DNA of 64,000 nucleotides from Manis javanica (GCF_040802235.1 NC_133158.1:14472001-14536000), one strand, 5' to 3'; counted from the first letter of the stretch, positions 24,716 through 37,391 are shown. Program-made: numbers and translations. Notes: generated from the sequence alone by a model not told the origin.

Positions 24716-26269
24716 GTCATCATCGTTATTTATTCTGGGACTTTCTTTAGGGCTGTTCTGAAGTGAGTCAATGCACTGTAATTCCATAGGACAAACAGAT
24801 GAAATCACTCTATGGGAAAAAAAAACCCTCCAAATGAATTCATACGTATTTTTGTTGTTTAACACAAATGCATTGAATGGTTTTGTAAAACAGTTTAATT
24901 CCTTCAATGCTCTTAGAAGTTAAAATTTATTTTCATAAATGCAGTACATACATGCTATAAAATAACAATGTATCTATAGGAAAAGAAATTACCGAATGAG
25001 ATTCCCCCTGACAGAGAAGATTGGATTTCACTGCCAGCCGTAGTCAGACATAGTAATTAGCGTGACCGGCCTGACTTCTTGAAACTGCAAGGGCTGTAGC
25101 CCTGTGGGAACCCATACAGGCTATCATTTTTACATGAAATTTTCTGGAGACATTTGTGTGTCATTTAAAAATTTTCTTCAATACCAAATTTCAATAATTT
25201 GGGAAGTTTTTCTTCCCCACCCTTCAAACTATAGACAACCACCTGTTTCAATAGAAGTTGTTCAGTAAGATTGTTTGCACTTGTAAAAAGTGACATTTGT
25301 CAATACACTAAGATCCACAGCCGGTTAGGATTTTCTGTTTTAATCTGCATGATCCAGATCGTGCTGCACGGGGTCGTCAGAGAAAGCACTCCCGTATCTC
25401 AAGGATTTCACCGTCAACACAGGAAAGTGAGTTGCAAGTTCTAAAGATAACTTCTTTCTTTAAGCTTGTACTTAAAATAGTTATCATAGTAAGTTAATTG
25501 TACTACCGTAAAATAACTCTGAAAAAATGGATTCAAAAGACAAGGATTTATAAGGTGCTTCTGCTCTTTAGATTGCAAGACATTTGTGCCTTTTTAAAGC
25601 ATGCTTCTAAATAAATATAAATATATAACAGCAATCACCACAATTATATAGAGATAAACCCTTTCCTTTGCAAATCTGACAGGTCAAGGAAACAAACCTC
25701 CAGAGACTTGAATGACAAATAGACGCGATAATCAGAAGCTCAAGGAGACTCCAGGAAGGTTTGGGAAATTAGGAGTTTTCCGTATCTGTACACAGGGACA
25801 ATGGCTATATTCTCATTATTTGCCGCAAGGAAATTCCAAAGTACAGAGCATTACATTTTCCCTCAAAATGTTCACGAAACTTGGGGCTCTAAGGCTGAAA
25901 GCCACAGTTCAAAAACTGCCCTGGAGCTTTCCAACTTTGCTTTTGTCCAACCTAATACTTACTGCATGAAAGGCCCAACTTCTGAGCGCCAGACAGCAGG
26001 GACCACAGGTGAGATTCTGAAAGAGCCCGCATTGTGTTGTCAACGGGCCGACTCAAATCCAAATTGACCTGATAAATTTGTATTCATACAAATATATCCG
26101 AAATCCAGCTCGATTTACTTCTTGATGCACTGGAATATCAGAGCTCATTTTCCAAAACTGGCAACACGTTGCCAGATTTCAAAAGAAGTGAAAAACACCC
26201 AGAAATGACTGACCTTTACCAGAACACCAAGAATACACCTCGCCAAAGGCGGAACCTGGTAACATCAAA
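24716..26269. other. Intergenic, nothing recognised
   Basis: AT-rich until about 25.9 kb, then gradually more GC-rich towards the patch at 26270. No gene is seen. Confidence 0.4.
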
Positions 26270-26840
26270 GAGACTGACCTTTCCTCCCGAGCAGCGCCAG
26301 GTGGCAGAGGCGAGTCGGCGAGGCCTCCAAGCGCTCAGCCGGCTGCGGCAGGAGCTGCGGCCTGAGCTGCTCTCACCTTCGCCTTCTCTCCGGTGCCAAA
26401 GAGAAACCTTTAGGCTGACCTGAGTTCCAACCGCAGCCTCTTCATTAAGGCGGGGCTGCTGTGCGCTAACGCCGCTCTTGGGAAGCTTTCATCATAGCGC
26501 GTGTGGCTGGTGGGATCAAGTCCACACGGAAGGGACCAAGCTGCACAGCCCTGTTCTTCAGTCCAGCAGATTGTCACGAGCCAGCCTCAGAGTAAGAGAA
26601 GCACAGTGGGGGCGGCTGGGGACACCCCCCTCCCCACAACAAAACAAAATTAAATAAACAAAAACTGAGTTACTTATAGGGGCAGAATCCCAGGAGGAAG
26701 TGCTGAGGTGGTGCCTATTTTCTGCCTGTGGCGGCTGAAGGCGGTTCAGCTGAAACGCTTGATTGGCAGGTCCACGTGCGCCAAGTGCGCCAGGTGCACG
26801 TCCGCGTGTGGTTCCTGCGGTTGTCACTGACTGCGCTCGC
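26270..26840. promoter_or_regulatory. CpG-rich patch, possible distal regulatory element
   Basis: Local CpG density is far above the surroundings. It contains a CTCF-like GCGCCAGGTGGCAG (26294-26307), an E-box CACGTG (26773-26778), and near-repeats of GTGCGCCA (26776-26795). No exon is evident, so it may be an enhancer, insulator or ncRNA promoter. Confidence 0.4.
26294..26307 (+). promoter_or_regulatory. Candidate CTCF site
   Basis: GCGCCAGGTGGCAG matches the CTCF core except near its 5' end. Confidence 0.4.
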
Positions 26841-26892
26841 AAGCCTGGAAGAGGTTCTTCTAGGAATCAAGCTTCAGTAGCCACCCAACACA

Positions 26893-27010
26893 TCTAAGCC
26901 TCATTTTGTTTCGAAAATGAGGATAACAGTACCTATTTAAAGGGCTGTTGTGCAGAGTAAATGAGATGGGCCACATGGCGCCTTGTCAATATAGTACCAT
27001 CAAATGAGAT
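26893..27010 (+). repeat. MIR SINE, 3' part
   Basis: CTAAGCCTCATTTTG, AAATGAGGATAACAGTACC and AGTAAATGAGATGG. Confidence 0.6.
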
Positions 27011-27179
27011 GGGGAATGGGAAGCGTTTATCAAACAATGAACAGCTGCCATTATCATCGTTATTACCGCTCTCCTTAGGCCCTCTATGCTTCCTCCAAGC
27101 CAGCTGGCTTGGTGTTTTTGCAGGCACACGTAGACTTTCTCCCCTCTCTCCTGTATTTAGAGCATAACGTCCACAGCTC

Positions 27180-27385
27180 TTGCTATGGAATCATACTAAC
27201 ATGAGTCTGAAATCTGCCTCTGCCATTTACCAGCTATGTAACCTGGGGAGAGATTTCCGAACCTCAGTTTTCCCACCTGCAAATCAAGGGCAGTAATAGG
27301 ACTTTTTTTTATGACAATAGGTTATTTATGAGAATGAGGTGCCATACTATCTGGTGCAGAGTAAGAATTCACCAGATGTGAGCTC
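27180..27385 (+). repeat. MIR SINE
   Basis: CTCTGCCATTTACCAGCTATG, GTAACCTGGGGAGAGAT and CCTCAGTTTTCCCACCTG are core MIR wording. Confidence 0.8.
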
Positions 27386-27501
27386 CTTTTAGTAGTAACA
27401 GCATTAATATAAATTCTCTCATGTAACATACATTCTTATGTCTTTTTCATCCTTAGAGGATTAAGAATGAATTAAACGTAGCTCCTGGTATCAAGGAGCT
27501 T

Positions 27502-27515
27502 CTACTAGGGGGCGC
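27502..27515 (+). promoter_or_regulatory. Candidate CTCF site
   Basis: CTACTAGGGGGCGC fits 13 of 14 positions of the CTCF core. Confidence 0.5.
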
Positions 27516-27654
27516 AGAAACAAGTCAGGCTGGTGTGCAACGTGCATGGTCTTAGTGCAATGCAGAGTGCTAAGTAGCCAAAGAAGCATTTATTTAAAAG
27601 ATGGTGCTAATTTTCCCTAGGAAGAATCTAGGAAGAGAGTCAGTATGTATTGTC

Positions 27655-27890
27655 ATGATGAGAAGCATGGAGTTTTACATTGTACAGATCTGGGGTTAAA
27701 TCTAAGCTTTACCATTTGTTAGCCAGATGAATTTGATAAGTTATAGTATTCTCTCCGAGCCTTAGTTTATTCTTTTATAAAATAGGGAAAACTGTAGAAC
27801 CTACCTGATAGAGGGTGAAATGAAGATTATATATAGAAATACACTGAAAATACTACAGAAGTTTCAATAAAGGTTAGCTATTATTAGTAC
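27655..27890 (+). repeat. MIR SINE
   Basis: GGGGTTAAATCTAAGCTTTACC, CTCCGAGCCTTAGTTTATTC and ACCTACCTGATAGAG. Confidence 0.75.
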
Positions 27891-28094
27891 TAATGATATT
27901 AAATAGGTAGTCTGATCATCAAACCTTACTGTTGGGGACACGGAATGTGATCCATGAATTTTGGGTAGGATCTGAATACACGGCTGGGGAAAGATGAGGC
28001 AAGAAGAAAACCTAGGAAGTAAGAAAGGAGGGAAAATTTGGAGGAATCAGGAGGGGCTCAGGTTGGCCTTATCAAGCACTAAAATGTGCAGTTA

Positions 28095-28215
28095 GTGTGG
28101 CCACCTGTCCTGGTTTGTTGGGGACTGAAGGATGCTCCAGGGAAACAGGACTTTCAGTGTCCAAACTGGGTAAGTCCTGGGAAAACCAGGAGGAGCTGAT
28201 CACCCTATACTTAGA
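28095..28215. mobile_element. Short palindromic DNA-transposon-like element
   Basis: GGCCACCTGTCCTGGTTTG and GGAAAACCAGGAGGAGCTGATCACCC form imperfect inverted ends around ACTTTCAGTG. The family is not named. Confidence 0.45.
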
Positions 28216-28631
28216 GGAGTGTAGTCCAGAAAACAAAGGTCTATTTATCTGTTTTCTATCATTTCTCACATTATCTTTGTTCAAGATTTATGTGTGTGTG
28301 TCCTCCTAATTTTACAGTATAATCTCCTTGATGTCAAGATTGGTCTTCACCATTTTGTCTTTGTGTTATCTTATACATAAATTCAATATGTCTTGAATTA
28401 AACTGATGAAAACCTATGATTCTATACAATACCACATTAATTGACATATACTATTCATCTCAGTTCAAAATTGAACATCAGTTTTCTGAGGGCCTAGTAA
28501 TTATTCTTCTGGTGACAGACACATCAAGTCAATCTATTAAAATATTGATTGACAAATGGACACATAAAATAATCTTCTGTAAAATGTAAGGTACTAGTCT
28601 TCCTTCTCCGTTAAAGTAGAAGAAATTTTTC

Positions 28632-28770
28632 TTATTCATTCATTTATTCAACCATAAAATGTAGCTTCATAGTACTAGGTGCTGTTTCCTGAGATACAAG
28701 CAGGGAATTGAAGTTCCCCACCTTATTAGGAGGCCTATAAGGCAGAGCAACAGGGTAGAGTTAGCAAGGA
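28632..28770 (-). repeat. L2 LINE 3' end, reverse orientation
   Basis: TTATTCATTCATTTATTCA, then ACTAGGTGCTGTTTCCTGAG. Confidence 0.6.
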
Positions 28771-28925
28771 AAGTGAAGTTAGCTTAAGGTCATTTTCAAA
28801 TGCTTAACTACCCCCCTTGAAAGGTTTAAGTACTGTCAAATCAAATCAAGTTAAAAACAGTTATTAATTTCTATATGTAGGGGACTGCTAAGGAAACCAA
28901 GATATATTAGCCAATGAGTTAATAT

Positions 28926-29130
28926 AGCATGATGGCTTTAAAGCAGGGCTTCTAGGGTCAAAAAGACATGGGCTCAAATCCCGGCTCTGCATCTCACTTA
29001 CCTTTGACAAGATATTAACCCTTCTGACCCTCAGTTGTTTATGTTCAAAATGGGAATCAAATAGTATCTACCTTATCGGGCTGTTACAAGAATAAAAGGA
29101 CATAATGCATGTAAGGCACTTAGCACTGAC
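28926..29130 (+). repeat. MIR SINE
   Basis: GGGCTCAAATCCCGGCTCTG, CTCACTTACCTTTGACAAG, CCTTATCGGGCTGTTAC and GTAAGGCACTTAGCACTGAC form a nearly full-length MIR. Confidence 0.85.
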
Positions 29131-29869
29131 ACATTTTATACAAGGAATATGTTCCTGAAGCCCTCAGATGCTCTAAGACTGACCCAGGCAAAGGATGGAG
29201 TATGTTTCTATTTACTGGCTAAAGAGGGGCTTCCTTGTAGCCAGTTCATTAATTCATTCCTTTATTCATTCACTCAGTTTGTAATCACTTGACTGACCAA
29301 GCTTTGAAATTATATGATTCTTGACAGATTTTGGGTTCCTGGGTTGGGGTGGCCCAGGTTGGGTTCCTGGGAATGGGAGTCTTCTGGGTGGGGGTAAGCG
29401 TTCAAGAGGTTTATTAAGGAATGGTGTTGGGATTTTGGAGAAGGGAAAGATGCAGTCGTAACAAAGGCTCCAGTCAACCCACAAATGCTCTGAAGCAGAG
29501 GTGACTCTTTCAAGATGTCCAATGTTGGGGCTTCCATATCTGTTTTGACCAGTCTTTGGGCAGAAGAAGGTATAGTCTTGAGTAGGGCAGCTCTTAGATG
29601 ACGCAGTCCTGGAGAGGCACTGACCTAAGGACTGTCAGTCCATTTCACAACCTGAAAGTAGGTGAATAAGTCCGGAAGCGGGTATCTGGGCCATTGAACT
29701 TCCCCTACAGCAGTGACGGTTCTGAGTTCAGGTGTTGTGCATGAAGTGAAAGCTTATATTTTCAAGTTACATATTTTCAAAATCAACATGCATTGTATGT
29801 ATATTCCCTAGCACTACTATTACGCCACCTTTGGCTAATTCTTAATTTGTCATCTATTTAAGGGTGCCT
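29131..29869. other. Intergenic, nothing recognised
   Basis: A GGTTGGGTTCCTGGG duplication near 29333-29372 is the only local pattern. Confidence 0.4.
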
Positions 29870-29985
29870 GTCTCATAGCATTCTGGTGAAGATTAAAAAT
29901 CATATAATGTATATAAGGTACTTTGCAAAGTTCCTGGCACACAGCAAATGCCTGGCATGTGTTAGCTGTTTTTATTAAGAGAAGA
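29870..29985 (+). repeat. MIR 3' end
   Basis: CTCATAGCATTCTGGTGAAG, CTTTGCAAAGTTCCTGGCAC and AAATGCCTGGCATG. Confidence 0.6.
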
Positions 29986-30599
29986 TGTAGGACTACAGAA
30001 GGACTCAGTAATAAATGAAGTACAGGAAACTGTTAGAATTCTAAAAGTCACACACTGACTTAAAGCACTGAGTCCATCACTGGCAAAATTTACATGATGG
30101 TGTTTGACTAGTGGGTGTCTCGGTCTAGTTTTATGTCAACATCAAATAAAGATTTGACTATGGGCACCTAGTGGGAAGTCTCAGCTAGACTTAACATTCT
30201 GCTCTCCCTTTTATGAAAAGGTAAATTGAGAATGTTAGAATTACACTCTGTCCATTTGGGGAATGAACATGTGAATGATAATAAAAAGGAATAGAGTCAA
30301 GATAATAAAGGTTCTAAATTCAAGATAGAGAGTGTTTCTCTTCCAACTAGGTTATCATACCAAGCAACTTGTTAATATTCATGATCTCACTTGAATCGCC
30401 AGAATATAAGTTCTCTTAGGCAGGGACTAAATTTACTGAACACAGTATCAGCACTAATGGATAGAATGATAATGTTTCTTTGGGTTGTCTTAGTAAGAGG
30501 ACTGGTTATTTTTTAAAAACCTATTTCATATACCTATTTGTGAAGGTAGATACAAAACAAAGGCTTTCTACTGTTGCCCTGTTACTACCCTCCCTCCTT

Positions 30600-30770
30600 A
30601 AAACAGGGTTCAAATACTTATTTGGGGATCAGGAACTATGTCTTATTCTGCTTTTGTTTTATTTTATTCTGTTTTGTTTTTACCTCCACAAGTGCCTAAG
30701 GCAGTGTCTGGAATAGAGTGGATGCTCAATACAAACCTGTTCAATGAATGAATGAATGAATGAATGCATT
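30600..30770 (+). repeat. L2 3' end with (AATG)n tail
   Basis: GGGGATCAGGAACTATGTCTT, AAGGCAGTGTCTGGAATAG and ATGCTCAATACAAACCTG lead into an (AATG)n tail at 30743-30766, the typical L2 terminus. Confidence 0.75.
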
Positions 30771-32339
30771 TCTGAGCAGGAAGGACATTAGAGGTAGTGT
30801 AGTCCCCATTGAAGAAGAATGTTCAGAAGGATGGAGGCATATGACGGAGGCTGCCAGGTCAGAGCAAGGGCCCAGGTCTCAGAACTCCCGGGAAAGGCTC
30901 TTCCCACCACAGCAGCCCTCCACCTTTTATACTTTACAGACTTAAGTAAATCACCAGCTCACACCATTTGCTGGTCAGCCATTCCTACCAGGGCATTCAT
31001 TTGCTCAGAGAGATTTGCTTCTACAAAGCTAAAAGTAAAACAGAACATGCATTCCTCAGTTAGAGTTCATAAAATAATGTTAACACATCCCACTTACCTT
31101 CATATCGTTTTTCTTTAATATCTTTGTGAAGCTTCCTTTTATTTCTAGGACGTGTCAGATACTTTCATTAATCATTCCTGATAGTTCTGAAGTTCCTCCT
31201 CATTATCTAATTAACTCGACAATTTGGGAATAGGTCTAAGGCACACGTTAGAGAAATGTGGACAAGAGCAGGTTTGAGAGGTAAATCTTTTTTAAAAAAT
31301 GTATCATAAAAAACTGTATGCTCATCATCAAAAGAGAAAAATATTTTTTGAAAAATCATCTGTGACCTCATTTTCATTCATTGGCTGTGCAAGGTTACAC
31401 TGCATCCATACATCACCACTGAATTCACACGTGGATCTGAATGATTTTTCCAGTTGTTTGATATTATAACTCAAATAGGAATGAGTATTTTGGGTTCACA
31501 TAGCCTTTTCCATGTTTTGGATTGTTTCCTTAGAAAAAAAGTCCCAAAGTAGAATTACTGAATCAAAGAGAATGGACACTGCATGGCTCTTCAAGCATAT
31601 ATTGCCAAATTCCTTGGTGGGCGGGGATAAAGTTATATGTTTAATTAAATTAGGTGAGGGAGAAGCAATGGAGATTTCCTGGGATCGTTACAGCCAGGAG
31701 ACCAACAGAGTGCGACAGTGCAAACGCAGAGAGATGTTCCAGGCAAGGGCCCACCTTTTCAGCCCAGCCTATGGAGACTCAGTAGAATTCTGCCGGACCA
31801 GAAAGTTATTTCCTAGCAATCTGCATTAGAAACTCTAACTAAACTGCATCGTTGACTTTTCGTAGTCCTGTTTTTGATCTGTGACACTTATCTAATAAAA
31901 GCAGGAAAAAGAAAGCTTTTTGGATAAAAACATTTTCAGTGTCATTCCTTCTAATGAGGTTGAACAGGTTCTGAAGCTGAGACATAAAGATATGGAATTT
32001 TATGGATTTGAACATGTCTGTAACATTAAATTACACTGTCCAAATATAATATGGCTTAGAAAGAGGCCCTTAATCAACTAGGGTGTTCAGAAGCCAGGGT
32101 TTACCTTTCAGTAAGGAGACTGAGGGTGTCTTCTCTGCACTCAAGCCTTGGGCACACATGTGAGTAAGACAAGCAAAAGCATGGGGATGTTTGAATCAGT
32201 AGAAAAGGGACCCTCATCTATTCCTCAACCATACACCTAATTATTGAGTAAATTGGCATTTTCTTTCCTGCATGTTTATTCTTCAAAGCAAAGAAGACTT
32301 TATGATGTGCCAGAGAGTGGTTGAGAGTGGATGAAGAAT
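30771..32339. other. Intergenic, nothing certain
   Basis: A stretch at 31260-31600 has faint old-LINE wording. No gene is seen. Confidence 0.35.
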
Positions 32340-32580
32340 TAATAACACCTCCTGGCATGTGCACATGCTTCACAATTTTACAAGTTGTTTTCACACACAT
32401 TACCTGCACTAGAACTTTGCGAGTCAAGCACTTTTTAAACCCCTGTTTTACAGATAAAATAGTGGAAGCTCAAACTTTCAGTGATTTTCCTGCAACCTGT
32501 AGGCCAGCAAGAAGCTGAATCATGACTAAAAGTCCCCTCTCTGATCCCAAATTCTGTACACTTATTACCCCTATCACCAC
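32340..32580 (-). repeat. MIR-family SINE, reverse orientation
   Basis: TTTTCACACACATTACCTGC, CCCTGTTTTACAGATAAAAT and GGCCAGCAAGAAGCTGAATC follow the reverse MIR order. Confidence 0.5.
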
Positions 32581-33459
32581 AAAGCACGAATCACAGATGG
32601 ATGAGGGGACTGTCAAAAGGCCTGGAACCATTTCAATGGAAATCTCTGAACACGAGAATCACAACTGATGGAAGATGCAAAGAAATGGTAAAAATTTGGG
32701 TCAGAACTGTCACAGAGCTTAAGGCGAGAGAGAAAACTAGGGGAACAGAATAGCCAACTTCTAAATCAGAGGTGCACCTACCACTGACATTGTGCCTAGA
32801 AGAGCTTGGGATTATGCCTTAAAAGGCCCATACCTTTTCCATTCATACCCAGTTTCCAATTATTCAGAAAACAGTCTATACATTTAACCTTAAAGTCAAG
32901 ACCAAGGTACTAATATGGTTGGTTTCTGGTGAGAGCTTTCTTCCTGTCTTAGATGTAAGGAAAACTATCCAGAATGGGAAAACAGAGTTGTATGAAAGGA
33001 AAGAAGAAGCAAAGAGTATGGTAAGTATGTGTAAACATAAAAGAACATGGACTGTATAAAGCAATAATGATGATGTGCATTTTAAATAATGTCAAATAAA
33101 ATTCCTGCAATCATGCTATATATATCAATAAGGAAATTTATCTGGGAATGAAATGTTTTTAGGGACCTTAACATTTTCTGGGAAAAGGGAAAAAGTAAAC
33201 ATTAACAGTAGACTTTTTAAAGTCAACATTGCTTCTTAGATGTGTTTAACAGCTAAGATTATCAGTAAAAGAAAAGGAATAGTGCTTATAACTTCTAAAT
33301 AGAGAAAAGAAAATGGAATGAAAAAAGCACTTTATCAGTAAGAGGAAGAATAGAACATATAAGGTGGGAAAATAGAATGCACATATAGTGATGTTATATT
33401 TAAGTTAAATACACAGAAACTACCTTAAATCCAGAACTATTGTAATTAAAGTTTTTGCA
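32581..33459. other. Intergenic, nothing recognised
   Basis: AT-rich, no gene. Confidence 0.4.
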
Positions 33460-33760
33460 CTTGATTTAAAAATGTATGCAATTTATATTAAAAATGTGTG
33501 CCAACTTAAATGCAGGGATTCAGTACGCTGAAAGGAAAAGGAGGAAAAAGATCACATAAACATCAAATTAAAAAAACAGTGTGGCTATATTAATATCAGA
33601 CAAAATTGACTTTAAGATGAAAGGTAAAATAAGGAATGTCACTTTGTAATGAAAAAGGTTGAATTTTTTAGAAAGATAAAATAATCCTTAATTGGTATGT
33701 ACCCAAAAATATGGTAAAGGACATATCAAATTTATTTAAAATGCATGTAAGAATGACTCT
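33460..33760 (+). repeat. Degraded L1 ORF2 segment
   Basis: GTGTGGCTATATTAATATCAG, ACAAAATTGACTTTAAGATG and GGTATGTACCCAAAAATATG correspond to an L1 ORF2 interior with stops. Confidence 0.65.
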
Positions 33761-34682
33761 ATTAAAGCCTTTATATATATTATACACACACACATGTGTA
33801 TGTACATATTTAAACATACAATTAATCTATATATTTCTATAGGGCAAACCATGGGGATTATGTGGTAACAAACTACACCAAATAGGAGAGAATATTTCAA
33901 TTTAGTGTTTAATCTCCCTGCTTTAATCCATGCTTTAATCCAATGAATCCAACTGATTAGTGCGTGTGTCAAATGAAAATGTAACAAAGGTTTTCTGTCT
34001 TACTGCATTCCTTAATCTACCCATTCATTTCAGACCATTCTTCACTAGGTAGCAGTAGGGCCAACCTCAGTGGCAGCTTCAGAGATGTAAGGAAGGCTGA
34101 AATTGGGTTGTTAGACATATTGGTAAGTTGCACTATTCAGTGTGATATAAAACAACATGAAAAACACTTCAATAATAAATTGAGAATCTTACAGTAATTT
34201 ATTAAGAAATCATTTAGGTTTTCCTCAGTCATTTTTGAGAGATATTTACTGCTATTTCCTTTAATACTCTTTTTTTATTCCAGAACAAAAAATAGTCATA
34301 GCCTTGGCAATTCTTAGAATAACATGAAGATACCGAGTTTTCTATATTTGGCATATTATGTTATTCTTTCTAGGTAGCAAATTGTGTTGTTTTTCTAAAT
34401 TAAGTATGTTAAAATATACTGTGGTTTGACTTTAATTGTATTTATATTGTAATTTTGCTCATCACCAGTTTTCTCAGTAACATGCCAGAAGATTCAAAAA
34501 ATTCTCTCACCTTTCTGTACTAGTTAATTTACATGCATATGTTTATCTGTGATATTTGATGCAAGAGCCCCACTCCCCCAATTAATGTGATAGTTTTAGT
34601 TTTAACTTACTTTTATTACTGAAGTCCATAGAACATTAATTCACAGTAGCAATATATTTTATATTTTGAATGAAAATGCATT
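33761..34682. other. Intergenic, AT-rich, nothing recognised
   Basis: Contains a short TATA/CACA run near 33770-33805. No gene is seen. Confidence 0.45.
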
Positions 34683-34707
34683 CATTTTATGTCATTACTT
34701 ACACATT

Positions 34708-34711
34708 ATTT
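34708..34711. repeat. Target-site duplication ATTT, left copy
   Basis: ATTT precedes the TG of the left LTR and recurs at 40589-40592 after the CA of the right LTR. Four bases is the gammaretroviral size. Confidence 0.85.
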
Positions 34712-35201
34712 TGTTGGATTCTCCCAGAGGAGGACCGCGCCCCAAATCACTCACAAAAGGCGTCTCTTGATGCAATAAGCAAGAGGAATTTATTCAGGAA
34801 CCAGCTAGCTGGGGTCCAAGTTAGCCCAACGCAGCGGGTCTCAACAAGGACCCTGAGCACACAAAGCCAGGTTTTATAGCATTTTCAAAGGGGGCAACAT
34901 TTTCCACAATCACAATACAGTGTTTTTTCATAGACACATAAATCTTTGGCTGGGGCCACATCCTGGGGTCTGGTTAGATAAGATTACCTTCGGAATGTTT
35001 AGGGTGGTTCTAGCAAGATAAGCTTGGTGTGTATGATTAACTGATTTGAGGTCAGCTAATTAAAGGTCACTACATTTAACACTGGCTGACTAACTTGTTT
35101 TTCAAGGTTCTAATAATTTTCCTCTTTCTAGGTTAGGGGGTGGTATTTAAGCCTTTAAGATGGCTGTACTTATGCTAACTTTTGATTTTTCAGATCCTAC
35201 A
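34712..35201 (-). repeat. 3' LTR of the provirus
   Basis: 490 bp, immediately downstream (in viral sense) of the polypurine tract. TATAAA lies at 34873-34878 and AATAAA at 34789-34794, both as reverse complements. It is about 99% identical to the 40096-40588 copy. Confidence 0.95.
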
Positions 35202-35215
35202 TTTCCCCACTTCTC
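35202..35215 (-). other. Proviral polypurine tract
   Basis: On the minus strand AAAGAGAAGTGGGGAAA directly abuts the 3' LTR start TGTAGG, the expected plus-strand primer position of a gammaretrovirus. Confidence 0.8.
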
Positions 35216-35231
35216 TTTAGGGGCATTCCAA

Positions 35232-35903
35232 TCATGGAATGTTTGTGTCTCCTTGTTGGGTGAGTGAATGATATTGTTGCCTCAACATCAGTACATGAAC
35301 AGCACTCACTCTTTCTCTAACAAAAGTTATCAGCCGATTTAATATGCAGGGTCCTAAAGTGAGGAGCAACACAAGGATGAGTAAGGGCCCAGCCAGAGTG
35401 GATATCAGGGTTGTAAACCACGGGGATCTAGTGAACCAAGATTCAAATAGCCCTTGGCCGGCTTCTCGTTCTCTCTTTCTCTGGTCTAGCCTTTCCCTAA
35501 GCTTTGACATTGAATCTCTTACTATTCCGGAATGGTCTGCATAAAAGCAGCATTCTTCTTTTAAAGCTGCACACAGTCCTTCTTCTTTTAGGAACAGCAG
35601 GTCCAGCCCTCGTCTATTCTGCAAGACTACTTCAGAGAGGGAAGTCAGAGATTCTTCAAGTTTTGTAATGGATTGCTCTATGGTCTTTAAGTCTTCATCA
35701 ATAGCTGTCCTTAGTCCTTCATAATGTTGGTTCCCTTGGACAATAGCGGCTGTCCCTGTTCCTACTCCAGCTGCAACTCCTACTCGCAGCAACTCGGCCA
35801 GGGTTAGCGAGACTGGCTCTCTTCTAAACCTCTGGTTGGACTCAAATTCTGTTATGAATGATGAATCATCACGGTACATCAGTCTAGGTACTAGTTGGAC
35901 CAT
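35232..35903 (-). pseudogene. env: Endogenous gammaretrovirus-type envelope, transmembrane subunit region
   Basis: A 223-codon segment with the class I retroviral TM layout: a furin-type site RFRR (25-28), a hydrophobic Gly/Ala-rich fusion-peptide region (about 29-55), a heptad coiled coil (about 62-95), the [11 protein letters not shown] region (94-104) followed by CX6CC (111-119), a second helix, a membrane segment (about 165-187) and a cytoplasmic tail with YHSL (211-214). As I read it, the same frame stays open upstream of the first Met to about 36060, covering the end of the surface subunit (WWACNTG...TPC). Most of the surface subunit is absent, so the envelope is incomplete. No stop or frameshift interrupts the TM part. 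Confidence 0.88.
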
Positions 35904-37269
35904 GATGCAGAAGTCACGGGAGGAGTTGAAGGCGGAAGTGGAGACACATGGGGTTAGTCCAGTATTACAAGCCCACCATCCCTCGGGAGGAGGGATTAAA
36001 TACCTGTTTTTACCGGGGAAGGCTATGGGTATGGTCTCATTCTTTCTTCTACAGATAGAGACTCTAGCTGTTGCTAGGGAAAAGGGGCGATGACCGCTCT
36101 GGCTGCTTCGTGCTGAGAAGGGGGCGCAGTAAAGGGTGCAGCTAGGTCTCCATCACTGGTCAGTTGAGAGTGCCTCAGAAGGCTGGCGCTTCTATTCTGG
36201 GTTTCATTTCTATTACTATTTGCAGTTTTGTGGCTTCTAGGCAAGATAAAACAAATTGTGTTATTAGGTTATGTAGCAACATCTGGAGTTGGATTTTTTA
36301 TTCTGGAAGGAGGCTGCATTATTGAAACAATACTTCTCTCTAAAATCACTCTCATTTTTACTAGAAGTAACTAGGTTAAGAAAATAATTAACAGCTGGCT
36401 TGATTATTTGCACAGGTGCAGCAAGAAGAGCAATTGATTACACAGGCTCTTTTAAATATGCTTTGCTGGAACTTTTTGCAAGGAATTTCAGATTGAACTT
36501 TTAAAGGCCTCTTGAGGCCAGACAGCCAAGCCAGACTTGCCATCAGGCTTTGCCTGCAGTACCTGTAGATTTGGATGAATTTCTCTCTTCTCGAGGTCTC
36601 TGCACCTGCCAGGAAGTGACCTTCTTTACTCACCTGGTAAGGTTGCTGGGAACTCTGTAAGCAAGGTACCAGGCCAGTTCTTCTAAGGGCTTTGTTGGCT
36701 TTATAAAGTCAATCTTAGTTCTTTAAAGTTGTTCACATCTGAGTCCATACACATGTCTCTCAGGTATGACATTCCAGTCAAAGCCCTGGTAGTATAACCA
36801 GTGTTCTTAAGTAGTCTTCTCACAAGGAAAGCAGATTCTTATTGAACTCGTGCAAATAAACATACTGCCATGGAATACAAAAACAGTCACTGAAAGTTTT
36901 TAAACTCTGGAGGGATCAGGTAGAGAGAAGGATGTTTCAATTCTGAGTCATTTACTAAACTGTTGTCAGTTTAAGAGAACAAGGTTAAAACACTTTATCA
37001 GCAACATTTGAAACAAAAAGACACAAAATCATTTTCTTTAGTTTATGTAAACTTATGTAACTAATACCTGTTCTGCTCAAATCTAGTTCTTTACTAGTTT
37101 ATGAATAATAAAACTGACTATAAATGACAAAAGACTTACAAATGACAATGGTTAAAGATCTGATGAGAGCTTACTGTAAGACAGTTGACATAAGGAAATT
37201 CTGATATTTCTGTAATACAAAACATTCACTAACAAAATTTAGCATCATTCTCTTTGACAGTGCTTTTCT

Positions 37270-37274
<5 letters not shown>

Positions 37275-37340
<66 letters not shown>
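37275..37340. repeat. (AT)n microsatellite
   Basis: Uninterrupted 66-bp AT dinucleotide run inside the provirus. A run this long is likely polymorphic and hard to assemble exactly. Confidence 0.95.
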
Positions 37341-37344
<4 letters not shown>

Positions 37345-37391
37345 TAAACAAGCCAAACCAGTCAAATACTTTCTCCAATGAGAAAAAAATC

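Noticed and set aside
37171..37365. Minus-strand frame rich in Ile-Tyr
   Set aside because: It is the translation of the (AT)n microsatellite.
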